DNA of 54,197 bases from Bacillota bacterium (GCA_023460155.1 JAEWRF010000063.1:1-54197), one strand, 5' to 3'. Shown: positions 24,516 to 34,015, counted from the first letter of the stretch. Made by a program: numbers and translations. The notes: generated by a model not told the origin, from the letters alone.

Positions 24516-25173
24516 AAACTCCTGCATCGAAAGAGAAAACACTCTGCTTTGAAATTCTTACCAGCCCTCCTCCCCGGGAGGTCGTGCGGAACCATTCGGC
24601 GAAGTCGATCCGCTTTTTAATGCCCTCGTCGGGAAAGGTAATATAGGCGGCCGAAAGGTCTTCTTCCACTTCAAGGGACACGACCACGACCCAGTGCCAG
24701 GAATCCAGCGCTTTAACCGTTCCGTTGTTCAGGTTCAGGAACGCCACCGGCAGGTCGCGTTCCAGCGAATCACTGAAAAACTCCAGAAGCGTACTTAGCT
24801 CCGGCCGCAGAGAGGGCTTCGCGGGAATCTCAACGGACTCCGTAACATACCCCAGCCCATTGGCGGCGGAATAAGCGGCGATTCCCCTGCGGAGAATCTC
24901 GGTGTTCGGAATCCCGTGAATGGTGGGCGTCACGGAATTCCAGACTCCCTCCATCAGCGCCACCGCTTCGCTTTTTGTCAGTCCGGAATTTCCGCCGCGC
25001 AGGTGGTTCCGTTCCAGATAAAAAAAGATTTCCGAAGCCGCCGTTGGGCCGCAGCCGGAGGTTCGCTGCCACAGCGTTGGGTACCAATCCTGCTGGAAGC
25101 CGTAGCCGGCTGATTCGCCTGTGCTTTCCCGCACCTCGAAGGCTTCCGGGTTTTTGAGCGTTTTCCGAATCAC
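24514..25173 (-). CDS. C39-like (papain-fold) protein coupled to the GH13 gene
   Basis: 219 residues from GTG 25173, which overlaps the TGA stop of the GH13 gene as GTGA with GGAGGG nine bases upstream. The pattern fits peptidase C39-like / papain-fold proteins: the possible nucleophile in TSGCGPTAASEI (about residue 40), the histidine in DSWHWVVVVS and an acidic residue in TFPDEGI. There is no signal peptide and no transporter nearby, so it acts in the cytoplasm. It may be a peptidase, a transglutaminase-like or acyltransferase. No amylase role for this fold is known to me. Confidence 0.7.
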   Translation of the reverse strand: MIRKTLKNPEAFEVRESTGESAGYGFQQDWYPTLWQRTSGCGPTAASEIFFYLERNHLRGGNSGLTKSEAVALMEGVWNSVTPTIHGIPNTEILRRGIAAYSAANGLGYVTESVEIPAKPSLRPELSTLLEFFSDSLERDLPVAFLNLNNGTVKALDSWHWVVVVSLEVEEDLSAAYITFPDEGIKKRIDFAEWFRTTSRGGGLVRISKQSVFSFDAGV

Positions 25174-27128
25174 GATGCAGTTCCCTCCCGTTCCAGCGGA
25201 TCGGTTTCGGATGCCGGAGCGACTTCCAATTTCTGTTTCCCGGGCGCGCATTTTTCCATCGGTGCGGGAACGGGCTTTTTGAGAACCAGTGCCGCGCAGC
25301 CGAGCGGTTCCAGCTTCAGTTCATTGCGGGAATCGGGCACGGTTCCCGCAAAAGCTGAGGCCGACCGCCATTCCCCGGAAACATACAGGCTCGCCGCGGC
25401 ATCCGCGTTGTTGAAGACGCAGAGCAGACGCGTGTCCGCGTCGTCACGCTCATAGGCAAGCAAGCTCCCGTCCGCCGAAACCGGATGAATTTCGCCTTCC
25501 CTCAGGCAGGAGCACTTCGCCCGGAATTCACCGAGTCTGCGGTACCACGCAAGCAGTTCCGCGTCTTCGCTTCCCCACGGAAACGGGTCGCGGTTAAAGG
25601 GGTCGCGGTAGCCCTCCATGCCGGCCTCGTCGCCGTAATAAAGGCAGGGCACTCCGGGCAGGGTGTACTGCATCAGGGAGGCGAGGCGCAGCAGGCGCAC
25701 TCCGCGCTTGCGGCGATCCCGGGTCAGGTGGGCAGCGCTCTGCCAGTGGCGGCCGTGGCCGCGAAGCGGTTCCCCGGCCAGAGCGGTCAGCGCGCGCTCG
25801 GTGTCGTGTGTACCGATGTTGTTCATCAGGACACGGAGCACCTGCGGCGGATAGTTTTCCACGATGCTGAGGATCTGTTCCATTGCGTCCGTCGGATTTC
25901 CACCGGTGAGAAAGCCGATCACGGCGCTGCGGAACGGGTAATTCATCACGCTGTCGAGCTGGTTCCCCTGCAGATAGCGCCTGCGGACTCCGTAGGCGGC
26001 CTTATTGGAGGCATCTTCCCAGACCTCGCCCGCGATCAGCGCCTGCGGGTCCTGCGACTTTGCGGCGATGCGCAGATCATCGAGGAAACGGTCGGGCAGC
26101 TCGTCGGCGACATCCAGGCGCCAGCCGGAAGCTCCCGCTTTCAGCCATTTCTGAATCACGCCGCCGCGCCCGTTGATATACCGGCCGTACTCCGGGTTCA
26201 GTTCGTCAACGTTCGGCAGGGTCAGAAAATCCCACCAGCACTCGTAATCGTCCGGCCATCTGCGGAACCGGTACCACGAATAGTACGGTGACTGCTGCGA
26301 CTGGTACGCGCCGGGCTCCGGGTAGCGCCCGCCGCGGTTGAAATAGACGCTGTCGCTCCCCGTGTGGCTGAACACCCCATCCAGCAGGATGCGGATGCCA
26401 AGCTTTTTGGCGTCAGCGCACAGCTTCCGGAAATCCTCCTCCGTGCCGAGGAGCGGGTCGATCTTTGTATAATCCGCCGTATCGTAGCGGTGGTTGGAAT
26501 GCGACTCAAAAATCGGATTTAAGTAGATGCAGGTAACGCCGAGCGATTTGAGGTATCCGAGTTTTTCACCGATGCCGCGAAGATCGCCCCCGAAGTAATC
26601 GGAGTTTGTCACCTTGCCCTCAGCATTCGGCTCCCAGTCGGGTTTTTCGTTCCAGCTTTCATGCAGCCTGCGATCGGCGGGAACGCCCTGCTTTTCCTCG
26701 CCGGAGCGATAAAAGCGGTCGGGGAAAATCTGGTAGATGATGCCGCCGGCCAGCCAGTCCGGCACCGTGTAATTCCGGTCGTAAACCGTGAGCTGCCACA
26801 GGTCGTTTCCGCCCTGAAGCGTTCCCTCCCCGGCCCGGCCCCGCGTCATTTTCAGAGTGCCGCGCCAGGTGTCCACATCGAACCAATAAAAGAAGAGGCC
26901 CGCCTCCGGTGCCGCGAAATGGCATTCCCACCACTCGTACTGGTCGCCGTTCATGCCGCACCAGAACATGCCGAGAATCTGCTCCTTCCCGGCCGCGTCG
27001 CTCCGGACATGAAGACGTGCCGCGGAACAGTGAAGGTCCCGCGGCATGGTGATTTTAAAATGAACAGCAAGGCAGTTCGGAACGGCGCCGGTGGGAAAGC
27101 GGTAGGCCGGATTGCGCGAATTGAACAT
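25170..27128 (-). CDS. GH13 alpha-amylase (cyclomaltodextrinase/neopullulanase-like)
   Basis: 652 residues from ATG 27128 behind GGAGGTAA. An N-terminal beta domain (residues 1-115) precedes the barrel. GIIYQIFPDRF, DYFGGDLRGIGEKLGYL, LNPIFESHSNHRYDT and DGVFSHTG are conserved GH13 regions; the nucleophile is in GWRLDVADE, the acid/base in AGEVWED, and the third acid in NIGTHDTERAL. No signal peptide is present, so it degrades maltodextrins inside the cell. A Pro/charged tail of about 30 residues follows the C-terminal domain. Gene order with glgP behind its own promoter suggests glycogen or maltodextrin breakdown. Confidence 0.92.
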   Translation of the reverse strand: MFNSRNPAYRFPTGAVPNCLAVHFKITMPRDLHCSAARLHVRSDAAGKEQILGMFWCGMNGDQYEWWECHFAAPEAGLFFYWFDVDTWRGTLKMTRGRAGEGTLQGGNDLWQLTVYDRNYTVPDWLAGGIIYQIFPDRFYRSGEEKQGVPADRRLHESWNEKPDWEPNAEGKVTNSDYFGGDLRGIGEKLGYLKSLGVTCIYLNPIFESHSNHRYDTADYTKIDPLLGTEEDFRKLCADAKKLGIRILLDGVFSHTGSDSVYFNRGGRYPEPGAYQSQQSPYYSWYRFRRWPDDYECWWDFLTLPNVDELNPEYGRYINGRGGVIQKWLKAGASGWRLDVADELPDRFLDDLRIAAKSQDPQALIAGEVWEDASNKAAYGVRRRYLQGNQLDSVMNYPFRSAVIGFLTGGNPTDAMEQILSIVENYPPQVLRVLMNNIGTHDTERALTALAGEPLRGHGRHWQSAAHLTRDRRKRGVRLLRLASLMQYTLPGVPCLYYGDEAGMEGYRDPFNRDPFPWGSEDAELLAWYRRLGEFRAKCSCLREGEIHPVSADGSLLAYERDDADTRLLCVFNNADAAASLYVSGEWRSASAFAGTVPDSRNELKLEPLGCAALVLKKPVPAPMEKCAPGKQKLEVAPASETDPLEREGTAS

Positions 27129-27165
27129 ACCAAATTACCTCCGTGATCGGACACCCGGGGGAAAG

Positions 27166-29616
27166 CTACCGGGCTTTTTTGCCGGACTGGTTCCTCGGCT
27201 CCTCGGGAATTTCCGGAAGCGGGGAGGCGTGCCAGATGTTCTGCGCATATTCGCGGATAGCGCGGTCGGCAGAGAAGATGCCCGCCTTTGCCGTGTTGAT
27301 CAGGCACATGCGCTGCCAGGAAGCGGGATCCTGGTACAGGACGCCGCTTTTCTGCCTCGTCTTCTGGAAAGAGGCAAAATCCGCCAGCACCATGTACGGG
27401 TCGGTGTTGAGCAGCGTATCGGCGGTATCCCGAAAGCTGACTCCGCCGAAGCCTCGGTCCATTTCCTCGATGGCCGCCTTAATCTGCGGGTTGTGTTCGA
27501 AAAACGTGCGCGGGCGGTAGCCCGCCTGTTTGAGCTGATCCGCTTCCTTCGCATTCATGCCGAACAGGAGCATGTTTTCGTCGCCCACCGCGTCGTGGAT
27601 TTCAATGTTTGCGCCGTCCAGCGTGCCGAGGGTCACGGCGCCGTTGATCATGAATTTCATGTTGCTGGTGCCGGAGGCCTCCGTTCCCGCGAGGGAAATC
27701 TGCTCGCTGATATCCGCGGCGGGGGTCAGCAGCTCCGCGACGGTCACGCGGTAATCCTCAAGGTAGACGACCCGCATTTTCTTGTTTACGCGCTCATCCG
27801 CGTTAATGATTTTTCCGAGGTTCACAATAAACCGGATAATCTGCTTCGCGGCGTAATACCCCGGCGCGGCCTTCGCCCCGAAGATATAGGTTCGCGGCTG
27901 AAAATCGGCGTTCGGGTTCTGCCGCAGCCACTGGTAGGTAGTCAGAATCTCCAGCGCGTTCAGGTGCTGGCGCTTATATTCGTGCAGCCGCTTGACCTGC
28001 ACGTCGAACACCGAGTCCGGGTCGAGCACGATTCCGTTTTCCCGCTTGACGTATTCCGCGAAGCGCAGCTTGTTTTCCCGTTTGATCGCCCCGAAGCGCG
28101 TGAGTACGGCCGGGTCGTCCTTAAACTTCATCAGCTTCTCAAGCTGCGAAGCGTCGCGGACAAAGCCGTCGCCGATCAGCTCCGACGCCAGCGCGGTAAG
28201 CCCCGGGTTCGACTGGCAGAGCCAGCGCCGGTGCGCGATGCCGTTGGTCACATTGGTGAATTTCTCCGGCATTTCGGTGTAGTAGTCGTGGAACACGCGG
28301 TCCTTCAGGATTTCACTGTGCAGCTGAGAAACGCCGTTGACGCTGTGGCTTCCCACCACGGCGAGATTTGCCATTTTCACGTAGCCGTCGTTCCAGGGTG
28401 CCATGCGTCCGATCTTGTAGCCGTCCACGCCTTTGTTGTGCATTCCTTCGCAGAAGCGGCGGTTGATTTCCTCAACAATCTGATAGATGCGCGGCAGGCG
28501 CGACTGGAACAGGTCGGTCCCCCAGCACTCCAGAGCCTCCGCCATCACGGTGTGGTTCGTGTAGGCAAAGGTGTTCTGCACGATCTCCCACGCGGCATCC
28601 CAGCCGTAGCCGCATTCATCGAGCATCACGCGCATCATTTCCGGAATTGCCAGCACGGGGTGCGTGTCGTTCAGATGGATCGCGACGAGGTCGGGCAGAT
28701 TGTCGAGCGTACTGTGCGAGAACAGGTGGTGCCGGATAATATCCTGTATGGTCGCGGAAACGAGGAAATACTGCTGCGAAAGGCGCAGGCTCTTCCCCTC
28801 CAGATGGTTGTCATCCGGGTACAGCACTTTCGTGATGACCTCCGCCATGGCTTTCTGCTCCATGGCGCGCATGTAGTTTCCGCCGTTGAAGAGCTTCATG
28901 TCAAACTCCTCGCTGGTGGCGGACCACAGGCGCAGGCGGCTGATCCCCTGCCCGCCGTAGCCCGCAATGTACATGTCATACGGAACCGCGATTACCTTGC
29001 TGAAATCCTTGTGGTTTACCACGTGGTACTGGTTGTTCCAGTAATCCTCAATGTGCCCGTTGAACCGGACCTCCACGCTCTTTTCCGGCTCCGCCCGCAT
29101 CCAGATTTTTCCGCCCGGCAGCCAGAAATCCGGCAGCTCCGTCTGCCAGCCGTCCACCAGTTTCTGCCGGAAAATGCCGTATTCGTAGCGCAGGGAATAC
29201 CCGGTAGCCGGGTAGCCGAGAGTCGCGAACGAATCCAGGAAGCAGGCCGCAAGGCGGCCCAGACCGCCGTTGCCGAGACCGGCGTCCGGCTCCTCTTCAT
29301 ACAGGGCATCGAGCTTCAGGCCCATCCCGGAGAGAGCCGTGCGGAAATCCTCCTCGATCCCGAGGTTGTAAAGGCTGTTTTTCAGCGAACGCCCCAGCAG
29401 AAATTCCATGCAGAGATAGTAGACCTGTTTGGTCCCCGTCTTTTCGGCGGACGATATATACTCGCTTCTTTGCTTCTCCATCAGATCGCGGACGCACAGC
29501 GCAACCGCCTTGTAGCATTGCTCGTTGGTCGCGTTTTCCAGGCTGACGCCGAAAACGAGTTCCAGCATGTTCTGAATTGATTCCTGGATTGCTTTCACCG
29601 GTTGTTTGTAGTTCAT
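27166..29616 (-). CDS. glgP: Glycogen/maltodextrin phosphorylase
   Basis: 816 residues from ATG 29616, with GGAGGG seven bases upstream; the longer in-frame extension has no good site. Typical GT35 features: YYLCMEFLLGRSL, GLGNGGLGRLAACFLDS, YEYGIFRQ, the HLNDTHP segment and the PLP-lysine motif EASGTSNMKFMINGA. It cleaves alpha-1,4 glucan with phosphate to give glucose-1-phosphate. It precedes the amylase and C39-like genes by 37 bases and is probably their operon leader. glgB lies 17 kb away; glgC and glgA are not in the window. Confidence 0.96.
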   Translation of the reverse strand: MNYKQPVKAIQESIQNMLELVFGVSLENATNEQCYKAVALCVRDLMEKQRSEYISSAEKTGTKQVYYLCMEFLLGRSLKNSLYNLGIEEDFRTALSGMGLKLDALYEEEPDAGLGNGGLGRLAACFLDSFATLGYPATGYSLRYEYGIFRQKLVDGWQTELPDFWLPGGKIWMRAEPEKSVEVRFNGHIEDYWNNQYHVVNHKDFSKVIAVPYDMYIAGYGGQGISRLRLWSATSEEFDMKLFNGGNYMRAMEQKAMAEVITKVLYPDDNHLEGKSLRLSQQYFLVSATIQDIIRHHLFSHSTLDNLPDLVAIHLNDTHPVLAIPEMMRVMLDECGYGWDAAWEIVQNTFAYTNHTVMAEALECWGTDLFQSRLPRIYQIVEEINRRFCEGMHNKGVDGYKIGRMAPWNDGYVKMANLAVVGSHSVNGVSQLHSEILKDRVFHDYYTEMPEKFTNVTNGIAHRRWLCQSNPGLTALASELIGDGFVRDASQLEKLMKFKDDPAVLTRFGAIKRENKLRFAEYVKRENGIVLDPDSVFDVQVKRLHEYKRQHLNALEILTTYQWLRQNPNADFQPRTYIFGAKAAPGYYAAKQIIRFIVNLGKIINADERVNKKMRVVYLEDYRVTVAELLTPAADISEQISLAGTEASGTSNMKFMINGAVTLGTLDGANIEIHDAVGDENMLLFGMNAKEADQLKQAGYRPRTFFEHNPQIKAAIEEMDRGFGGVSFRDTADTLLNTDPYMVLADFASFQKTRQKSGVLYQDPASWQRMCLINTAKAGIFSADRAIREYAQNIWHASPLPEIPEEPRNQSGKKAR

Positions 29617-29667
29617 AAGAACGCCCTCCATCGATGCACAGACTTTACCCGAAAATCTTTTATGTGT

Positions 29668-29696
29668 ATTATACACCAATTTTTTTACTCATTCAA
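29668..29696 (-). promoter_or_regulatory. Promoter of the glgP operon
   Basis: Minus strand TTGAAT (29696-29691), 17-base spacer, TATAAT (29673-29668), 50 bases ahead of the start. Confidence 0.75.
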
Positions 29697-30014
29697 CATT
29701 AATCAATAGCCGGTTTTTGCAGAGAAAATCTCTCGTTTTTATAGGAATACAGCCATTTATCCGCAATTCTCCCCTTGCCCGTACGGACATGTTGTTACGA
29801 AAGATTTCCCGTTGATATTTGTACATGTTTACTAAAAACACTGAACTTTCACTTCTTCTTTGAAGAATATTGTCTTATACGAAAACAGCCGGCGCCTCTC
29901 CCCCCGGTGCCGAAAAAATCCGGAAATCCCTTTCATATTATATGGAAATAGATTATAATAAACAATAACCGTTTTATTAATATCCGTCGGCACGGGAAAG
30001 GATATGACTCAGAA
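29697..30014. other. AT-rich intergenic region between glgP and zapA
   Basis: No gene found. It holds a short palindrome TTCTTC-TTT-GAAGAA near 29855-29870, a TATAAT box at 29954-29959 with a weak TTTCAT 17 bases ahead, probably the zapA promoter, and AGGA-containing sequence before the GTG at 30015. It also contains a possible 11-codon frame at 30004-30039. Confidence 0.5.
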
Positions 30015-30527
30015 GTGGGCAAAAACAGAATCAAGCTGAATATATGCGGCTGCGAATGCGCCATCAGTTCGGAAGACAGTGAAAATTACATCCGTTCCGT
30101 CGGCGACGAGGTCCAGAAGGCAATCAACGGCATGATGGACAAGAACGAGCGGATCTCGGTGACCATGGGGGCGATTCTGGCGGCGCTGAGCTACTGCGAC
30201 GACGCGCACCGCGCCTCTTCTGCCGCAGAGAACCTGCGCAGCCAGATCAAGGACTACCTGGAGGACTCCTCGAAAGCCCGCCTGGAGGCGGAGGAATCCC
30301 GGCGCGAGATTGAGCGCCTGAAGAGGGAAATCCAGACCCTGCGCTCGCGCCTTTCCGGCGATGCGCCCGACGCCGCCCCCTCGGGGGAAAAGCGGATGCC
30401 CCTCGCGCCCGGTGTTTCGGACGACCGGCCGCAGACGGGGAACTTCACCCGCGTCGTTCAGCAGGACGGGCCCTCCGACGCGGAAGGCTTCATGAGCTTC
30501 TTTGAAAAAAAGAACGATGAGCCGTAA
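30015..30527 (+). CDS. zapA: Cell division protein ZapA
   Basis: 170 residues from GTG 30015. GKNRIKLNICGCECAISSEDSE is the ZapA beta-hairpin start, followed by a helix and a coiled coil (LEAEESRREIERLKREIQ), then a low-complexity Pro/Gly tail. ZapA dimers crosslink FtsZ filaments at the division ring. The protein is longer than E. coli ZapA, as in other Clostridia, because of the C-terminal tail. GGGAAAGGA lies 12 bases upstream. An ATG at 30004 is out of frame. The gene overlaps the next start. Confidence 0.85.
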   Translation: MGKNRIKLNICGCECAISSEDSENYIRSVGDEVQKAINGMMDKNERISVTMGAILAALSYCDDAHRASSAAENLRSQIKDYLEDSSKARLEAEESRREIERLKREIQTLRSRLSGDAPDAAPSGEKRMPLAPGVSDDRPQTGNFTRVVQQDGPSDAEGFMSFFEKKNDEP

Positions 30528-32601
30528 GGTGGAGGTGCTCGCTCCCGCCGGATCGCCGGAGAGTCTGACCGCGGCGCTCCGCGCGGGTGCTGACGCGGCA
30601 TATCTGGGCGCCTCGCAGTTCAGCGCGCGGGCTGGGGCGAAGAATTTTTCGCGCGAAGATCTGCGCCTTGCCGTAAAAGCAAGCCACGCGCGCGGCGCGA
30701 AGATTTATCTGGCCATTAATACGCTCCTGTTCGATACCGAGCTGGAAGCAGCCCTCGAACTGGCGCAATTTGCCTGTACCCTGCCGGTGGACGCAGTCCT
30801 CGTGCAGGATATGGGTCTTTTCCGTCTGCTCCGGGAGCGCTGCCCGGAACTGCGGCTGCATGCCTCCACCCAGACGAGCGTGCATACGGCGGCGGGCGCC
30901 CGCGCGCTTCGGGAGGCAGGTTTTACGCGTCTTGTGCTCGCACGGGAACTTTCGCTGAAAGAGATAAAAGAAATCCACGACGCCTGCCCCATCGAACTGG
31001 AAGCGTTCGTACACGGCGCGCTCTGCATGAGTGTGAGCGGGCAGTGCTATTTCAGCGCCGTGCTCGGCTCCCGCAGCGGAAACCGCGGCATGTGCGCGCA
31101 GCCCTGCCGCCTGCCGTTCGCGGCGCCGGGAGGAACGGGCCACGACCTGAGCCTGAAGGATCTCTCCATGATTGAGCGCATCGGCGACCTCGCGGACGCG
31201 GGGGTGGTCTGCGCGAAGATCGAGGGCCGCCTCAAGCGGCCGGAATACGTCGCAGGTGCGGCGCGCGCCTGCCGGCTGGCGGCGGACGGGGAACCGGTGC
31301 CGCCGGAGCTGATGCGGAACCTGAGCGCCGTTTTTTCGCGTTCCGGCTTTACCACCGGCTACCCGGACAGCGCTTTGGGGCGCGGGATGTTCGGCGTGCG
31401 CTCGAAGGAAGACGTCGCAGGGGCGACGGCGAACGTTCTGTCCGATTTAAAAAAGATCTATTCTTCGGAACCTGAGAAATTTTTGGTTGATTTTACTCTG
31501 AAAATCAAATATAATAAACCGACGCTTCTAATTGCCTGCGACCGGGAGGGACATTCCGTCCAGGTGCAGGGCAACGTTCCCGAGGCCGCAGAGAACCGGC
31601 CGGTGGAGGAAAAGCGCTGCGCGGAGCAGCTTTCCAAAACCGGCGGCACGATCTTCCGGATCGGTAAAATTTCCTGCGGGATCGATCCGGGGCTTTCCGT
31701 TCCCGTTTCGGAGCTGAACCGTCTGAGGCGCGAAGCGCTGGAAGCGCTGGAGCAGGCGCGCGCGGAGCGTAAGCCCGTGCCGTTTACTGCTTTGCCGGTG
31801 CCGGAATTCCCGCCTCACCGGGCGGAGGGCCTGCGCCTGCGGGCTTCCTTCCCCGGTGCGGAGCTGCCTGATGCCGCGAAAAGCTGCGACCTGGTTTTCG
31901 TGCCCTGCACGGTGAAGCCGGAACGCCTTTCCGAGCTTCTTGCGACGGGGTTCCCTATCGGGGTGGACCTGCCGCGGGGCCTGTTCGGCATGGAAAATGC
32001 CGTGCGCAGGCAGCTCCAGGCAGTAAAGGGCGCAGGGATCCGGCATGCCCGCGCCGGAACATTGGACGGCGTTCGCATTGCGCTGGAGGAAGGCCTTACG
32101 GTTCACGGCGGTTTTTCGCTGAACATTGCGAACAGCTCCGCGCTGGAATGGTACCGCGGGCTGGGGCTCGCGGACGCGGAGCTTTCGTTTGAGCTGACGC
32201 TCGCGCAGATATCCCGCATCGGCGGGGAATTCCCGCGCGGGATGGCTCTGTACGGCCGCCTGCCGCTCATGCTCACCCGCAACTGCCCTGCCGCGAATTC
32301 GCCGAAGGGCTGCCTGCACTGCAACAAGGCCCTGCCGGAGCTGACCGACCGCCGCGGCATAAAATTTCCTGTGCGCTGCTTCGGCGCGTGCAGCGAAGTA
32401 CTTAACTCCGTGCCGCTGTTCCTTGCCGACCGGATTTCCGAAGTGCACAACGCAGATTTCGGCACACTGCTTTTCACGGACGAATCGCCCGACGAAGCGG
32501 CAAAAATCATCGAAATTTACCGGGCTGCCCTCCGCGGCGAACCCGTTGCCCGGAAGGAATCCGGGTTTACGCGCGGCCTTACCAGCCGCGGAATTGAATA
32601 A
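30517..32601 (+). CDS. U32 family peptidase with DUF3656 domain
   Basis: 694 residues from ATG 30517, overlapping the end of zapA. LAPAGSPESLTAALRAGADA and GASQFSARA mark the U32 barrel; EAFVHGALCMSVSGQCYFS with SGNRGMCAQPCRLPF is the conserved cysteine-bearing U32 motif. The long C-terminal part corresponds to the DUF3656-type domain found in RlhA (YdcP), which hydroxylates 23S rRNA, and in collagenase-like members. A CxHC-type cluster SPKGCLHCNKALPE is visible near residue 590. RNA hydroxylation is the better supported modern role; protease activity is not demonstrated here. Confidence 0.85.
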   Translation: MSRKVEVLAPAGSPESLTAALRAGADAAYLGASQFSARAGAKNFSREDLRLAVKASHARGAKIYLAINTLLFDTELEAALELAQFACTLPVDAVLVQDMGLFRLLRERCPELRLHASTQTSVHTAAGARALREAGFTRLVLARELSLKEIKEIHDACPIELEAFVHGALCMSVSGQCYFSAVLGSRSGNRGMCAQPCRLPFAAPGGTGHDLSLKDLSMIERIGDLADAGVVCAKIEGRLKRPEYVAGAARACRLAADGEPVPPELMRNLSAVFSRSGFTTGYPDSALGRGMFGVRSKEDVAGATANVLSDLKKIYSSEPEKFLVDFTLKIKYNKPTLLIACDREGHSVQVQGNVPEAAENRPVEEKRCAEQLSKTGGTIFRIGKISCGIDPGLSVPVSELNRLRREALEALEQARAERKPVPFTALPVPEFPPHRAEGLRLRASFPGAELPDAAKSCDLVFVPCTVKPERLSELLATGFPIGVDLPRGLFGMENAVRRQLQAVKGAGIRHARAGTLDGVRIALEEGLTVHGGFSLNIANSSALEWYRGLGLADAELSFELTLAQISRIGGEFPRGMALYGRLPLMLTRNCPAANSPKGCLHCNKALPELTDRRGIKFPVRCFGACSEVLNSVPLFLADRISEVHNADFGTLLFTDESPDEAAKIIEIYRAALRGEPVARKESGFTRGLTSRGIE

Positions 32602-32629
32602 TAAAAAACTGTCACCGGAGAAGACAATC

Positions 32630-33073
32630 ATGAATAAAATTATAAAGATCAAGCGCCTGAACGAAAAGGCGGTGCTTCCCACGCGGGGAAGCGACGGCGC
32701 CGCCGGGCTGGATTTGTACGCCTGCCTTGACCGTACCGTTACTATAGAGCCGCGCGGGCTTTACAAAATTCCCACCGGAATCGCCGTCGCACTCCCGGAC
32801 AGCAGCACCGTCGCTTTGATTTTTGCGCGGAGCGGACTCGGCGTGAACCACGGCGTTTCCCTTCCGAATGCCGTCGGCGTGGTGGACAGCGATTACCGCG
32901 GCGAAATCATCGTCGGCATCGGCAACACAGGCAGCGAGCCCTATGAGCTGCACCCGGGCGAACGCTTCGCCCAGCTTGTGGTCATGCCCGTTTACAGCGC
33001 CGTTCTGGAAGAAACCGACGACCTCGGCGAAACGGAGCGCGGAGCCGGAGCTTTCGGCTCCACCGGAAAATAG
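32630..33073 (+). CDS. dut: dUTP diphosphatase
   Basis: 147 residues from ATG 32630 behind CGGAGAA; a longer frame upstream overlaps the U32 gene and is rejected. All five dUTPase motifs are present: GSDGAAGLDL, ARSGLGVNHGV, NAVGVVDSDYRGEI, RFAQLVVMP and the C-terminal RGAGAFGSTGK. It hydrolyses dUTP to dUMP, protecting DNA from uracil and feeding dTMP synthesis. Normal trimeric-type length. Confidence 0.95.
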   Translation: MNKIIKIKRLNEKAVLPTRGSDGAAGLDLYACLDRTVTIEPRGLYKIPTGIAVALPDSSTVALIFARSGLGVNHGVSLPNAVGVVDSDYRGEIIVGIGNTGSEPYELHPGERFAQLVVMPVYSAVLEETDDLGETERGAGAFGSTGK

Positions 33074-33110
33074 GCGAATATTGTCAGGATGAACCGGAGA
33101 TAGTTTTGAA

Positions 33111-33368
33111 ATGAAAAAGGGCATTCTAAAAACGTTTCTGCTGATCGTGCTGCTGGTGCTGGCCGTCGTGCTCGGCAAGGCGGGCGGCAGCGCCCTTGCG
33201 GGAGTGCACGGCCTTTCGTGGCTCGCAATGTGCGCAAAGTTCGGAATCTCCACGGTGACCGTAGATCTTTCCGTTCTGCAGCTCACCTTTGGCATGATGG
33301 TCAACATCAGTGTCCTGCAGGCAATCCTGTTGCTTGCGGCGATCCTGTTTTATACGAGAATTCACTAA
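33111..33368 (+). CDS. DUF4321-type small membrane protein
   Basis: 85 residues from ATG 33111. Two hydrophobic segments (FLLIVLLVLAVVLGKAGG and ISVLQAILLLAAILFYTRI) enclose a loop containing VTVDLSVLQLTFGMMVN. This matches my memory of the DUF4321 family, found next to maf or mreB in Clostridia. No function is known. Spacing to dut (37 bases) and maf (19 bases) supports co-transcription. Confidence 0.7.
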   Translation: MKKGILKTFLLIVLLVLAVVLGKAGGSALAGVHGLSWLAMCAKFGISTVTVDLSVLQLTFGMMVNISVLQAILLLAAILFYTRIH

Positions 33369-33387
33369 AGGGTAGGGGTTATCAACC

Positions 33388-33957
33388 ATGTTATTGCTTG
33401 CATCTTCCTCACCGAGACGCAGTGAGCTGATGAAACTGGCCGGTTATGAATTTGAAGTCGTTCCGGCAAACGTAAGCGAGACGTTTCTTCACGGGACGCC
33501 GCCGATGCAGATTGTGGAGCAGCTTTCCCCACGCAAGGCACAGGCGGTGGCAAAACAGCACCCGGAGGACATCGTTCTGGCGGCGGATACCGTCGTGGTT
33601 CTGAAGGGACGCATCCTCGGAAAACCGAAGGACGCCGAGATGGCAAAAGCCATGCTGAAGCTTTTGTCCGGGAACGTACATCAGGTCTATACCGGCTACA
33701 CCGTGATCAGCGGCAAAAAGCTTCTCTGCGGGCACGAATGCACCTCCGTCGAGTTTTATTCCCTTTCGGAGGAAGAAATCGACGCCTATGTCGCCACGGA
33801 AGAGCCGATGGACAAAGCCGGCGCCTACGGCATTCAGGGCAAGGGCGGGCTTTTCGTCAAGCGGATCAACGGGGATTTCTATAATATTGTGGGCCTTCCC
33901 ATCGCAAAAATTCGCCGCATCCTGAACGGGCTGCAGAACACTGCGGAGGAAAGCTGA
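33388..33957 (+). CDS. maf: Maf family nucleoside triphosphate pyrophosphatase
   Basis: 189 residues. LLASSSPRRSELMKLAG is the Maf signature, LAADTVVVLKGRILGKP the second, and YGIQGKGGLFVKRINGDFYNIVGLP the third (seen by its key residues). Maf proteins hydrolyse dTTP, UTP or modified nucleotides and can arrest septum formation when overexpressed. AGGGGTT precedes ATG 33388. Lies between a DUF4321 gene and mreB in a growth-linked cluster. Confidence 0.93.
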   Translation: MLLLASSSPRRSELMKLAGYEFEVVPANVSETFLHGTPPMQIVEQLSPRKAQAVAKQHPEDIVLAADTVVVLKGRILGKPKDAEMAKAMLKLLSGNVHQVYTGYTVISGKKLLCGHECTSVEFYSLSEEEIDAYVATEEPMDKAGAYGIQGKGGLFVKRINGDFYNIVGLPIAKIRRILNGLQNTAEES

Positions 33958-33986
33958 ATTTTCCCCGCCGGATTCACAATTTTGTA

Positions 33987-34015
33987 TTGAGAATAACACC
34001 GGTTGAGGGTATAAT
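33987..34015 (+). promoter_or_regulatory. Promoter of mreB
   Basis: TTGAGA at 33987-33992, 17-base spacer, TATAAT at 34010-34015, 61 bases ahead of the start. Confidence 0.75.

Noticed and set aside
27112..29580. Open frame of 822 codons on the plus strand opposite glgP
   Set aside because: It mirrors glgP codon for codon, has no ribosome site and its text is rich in Arg, His and Val as expected of antisense of high-GC genes.
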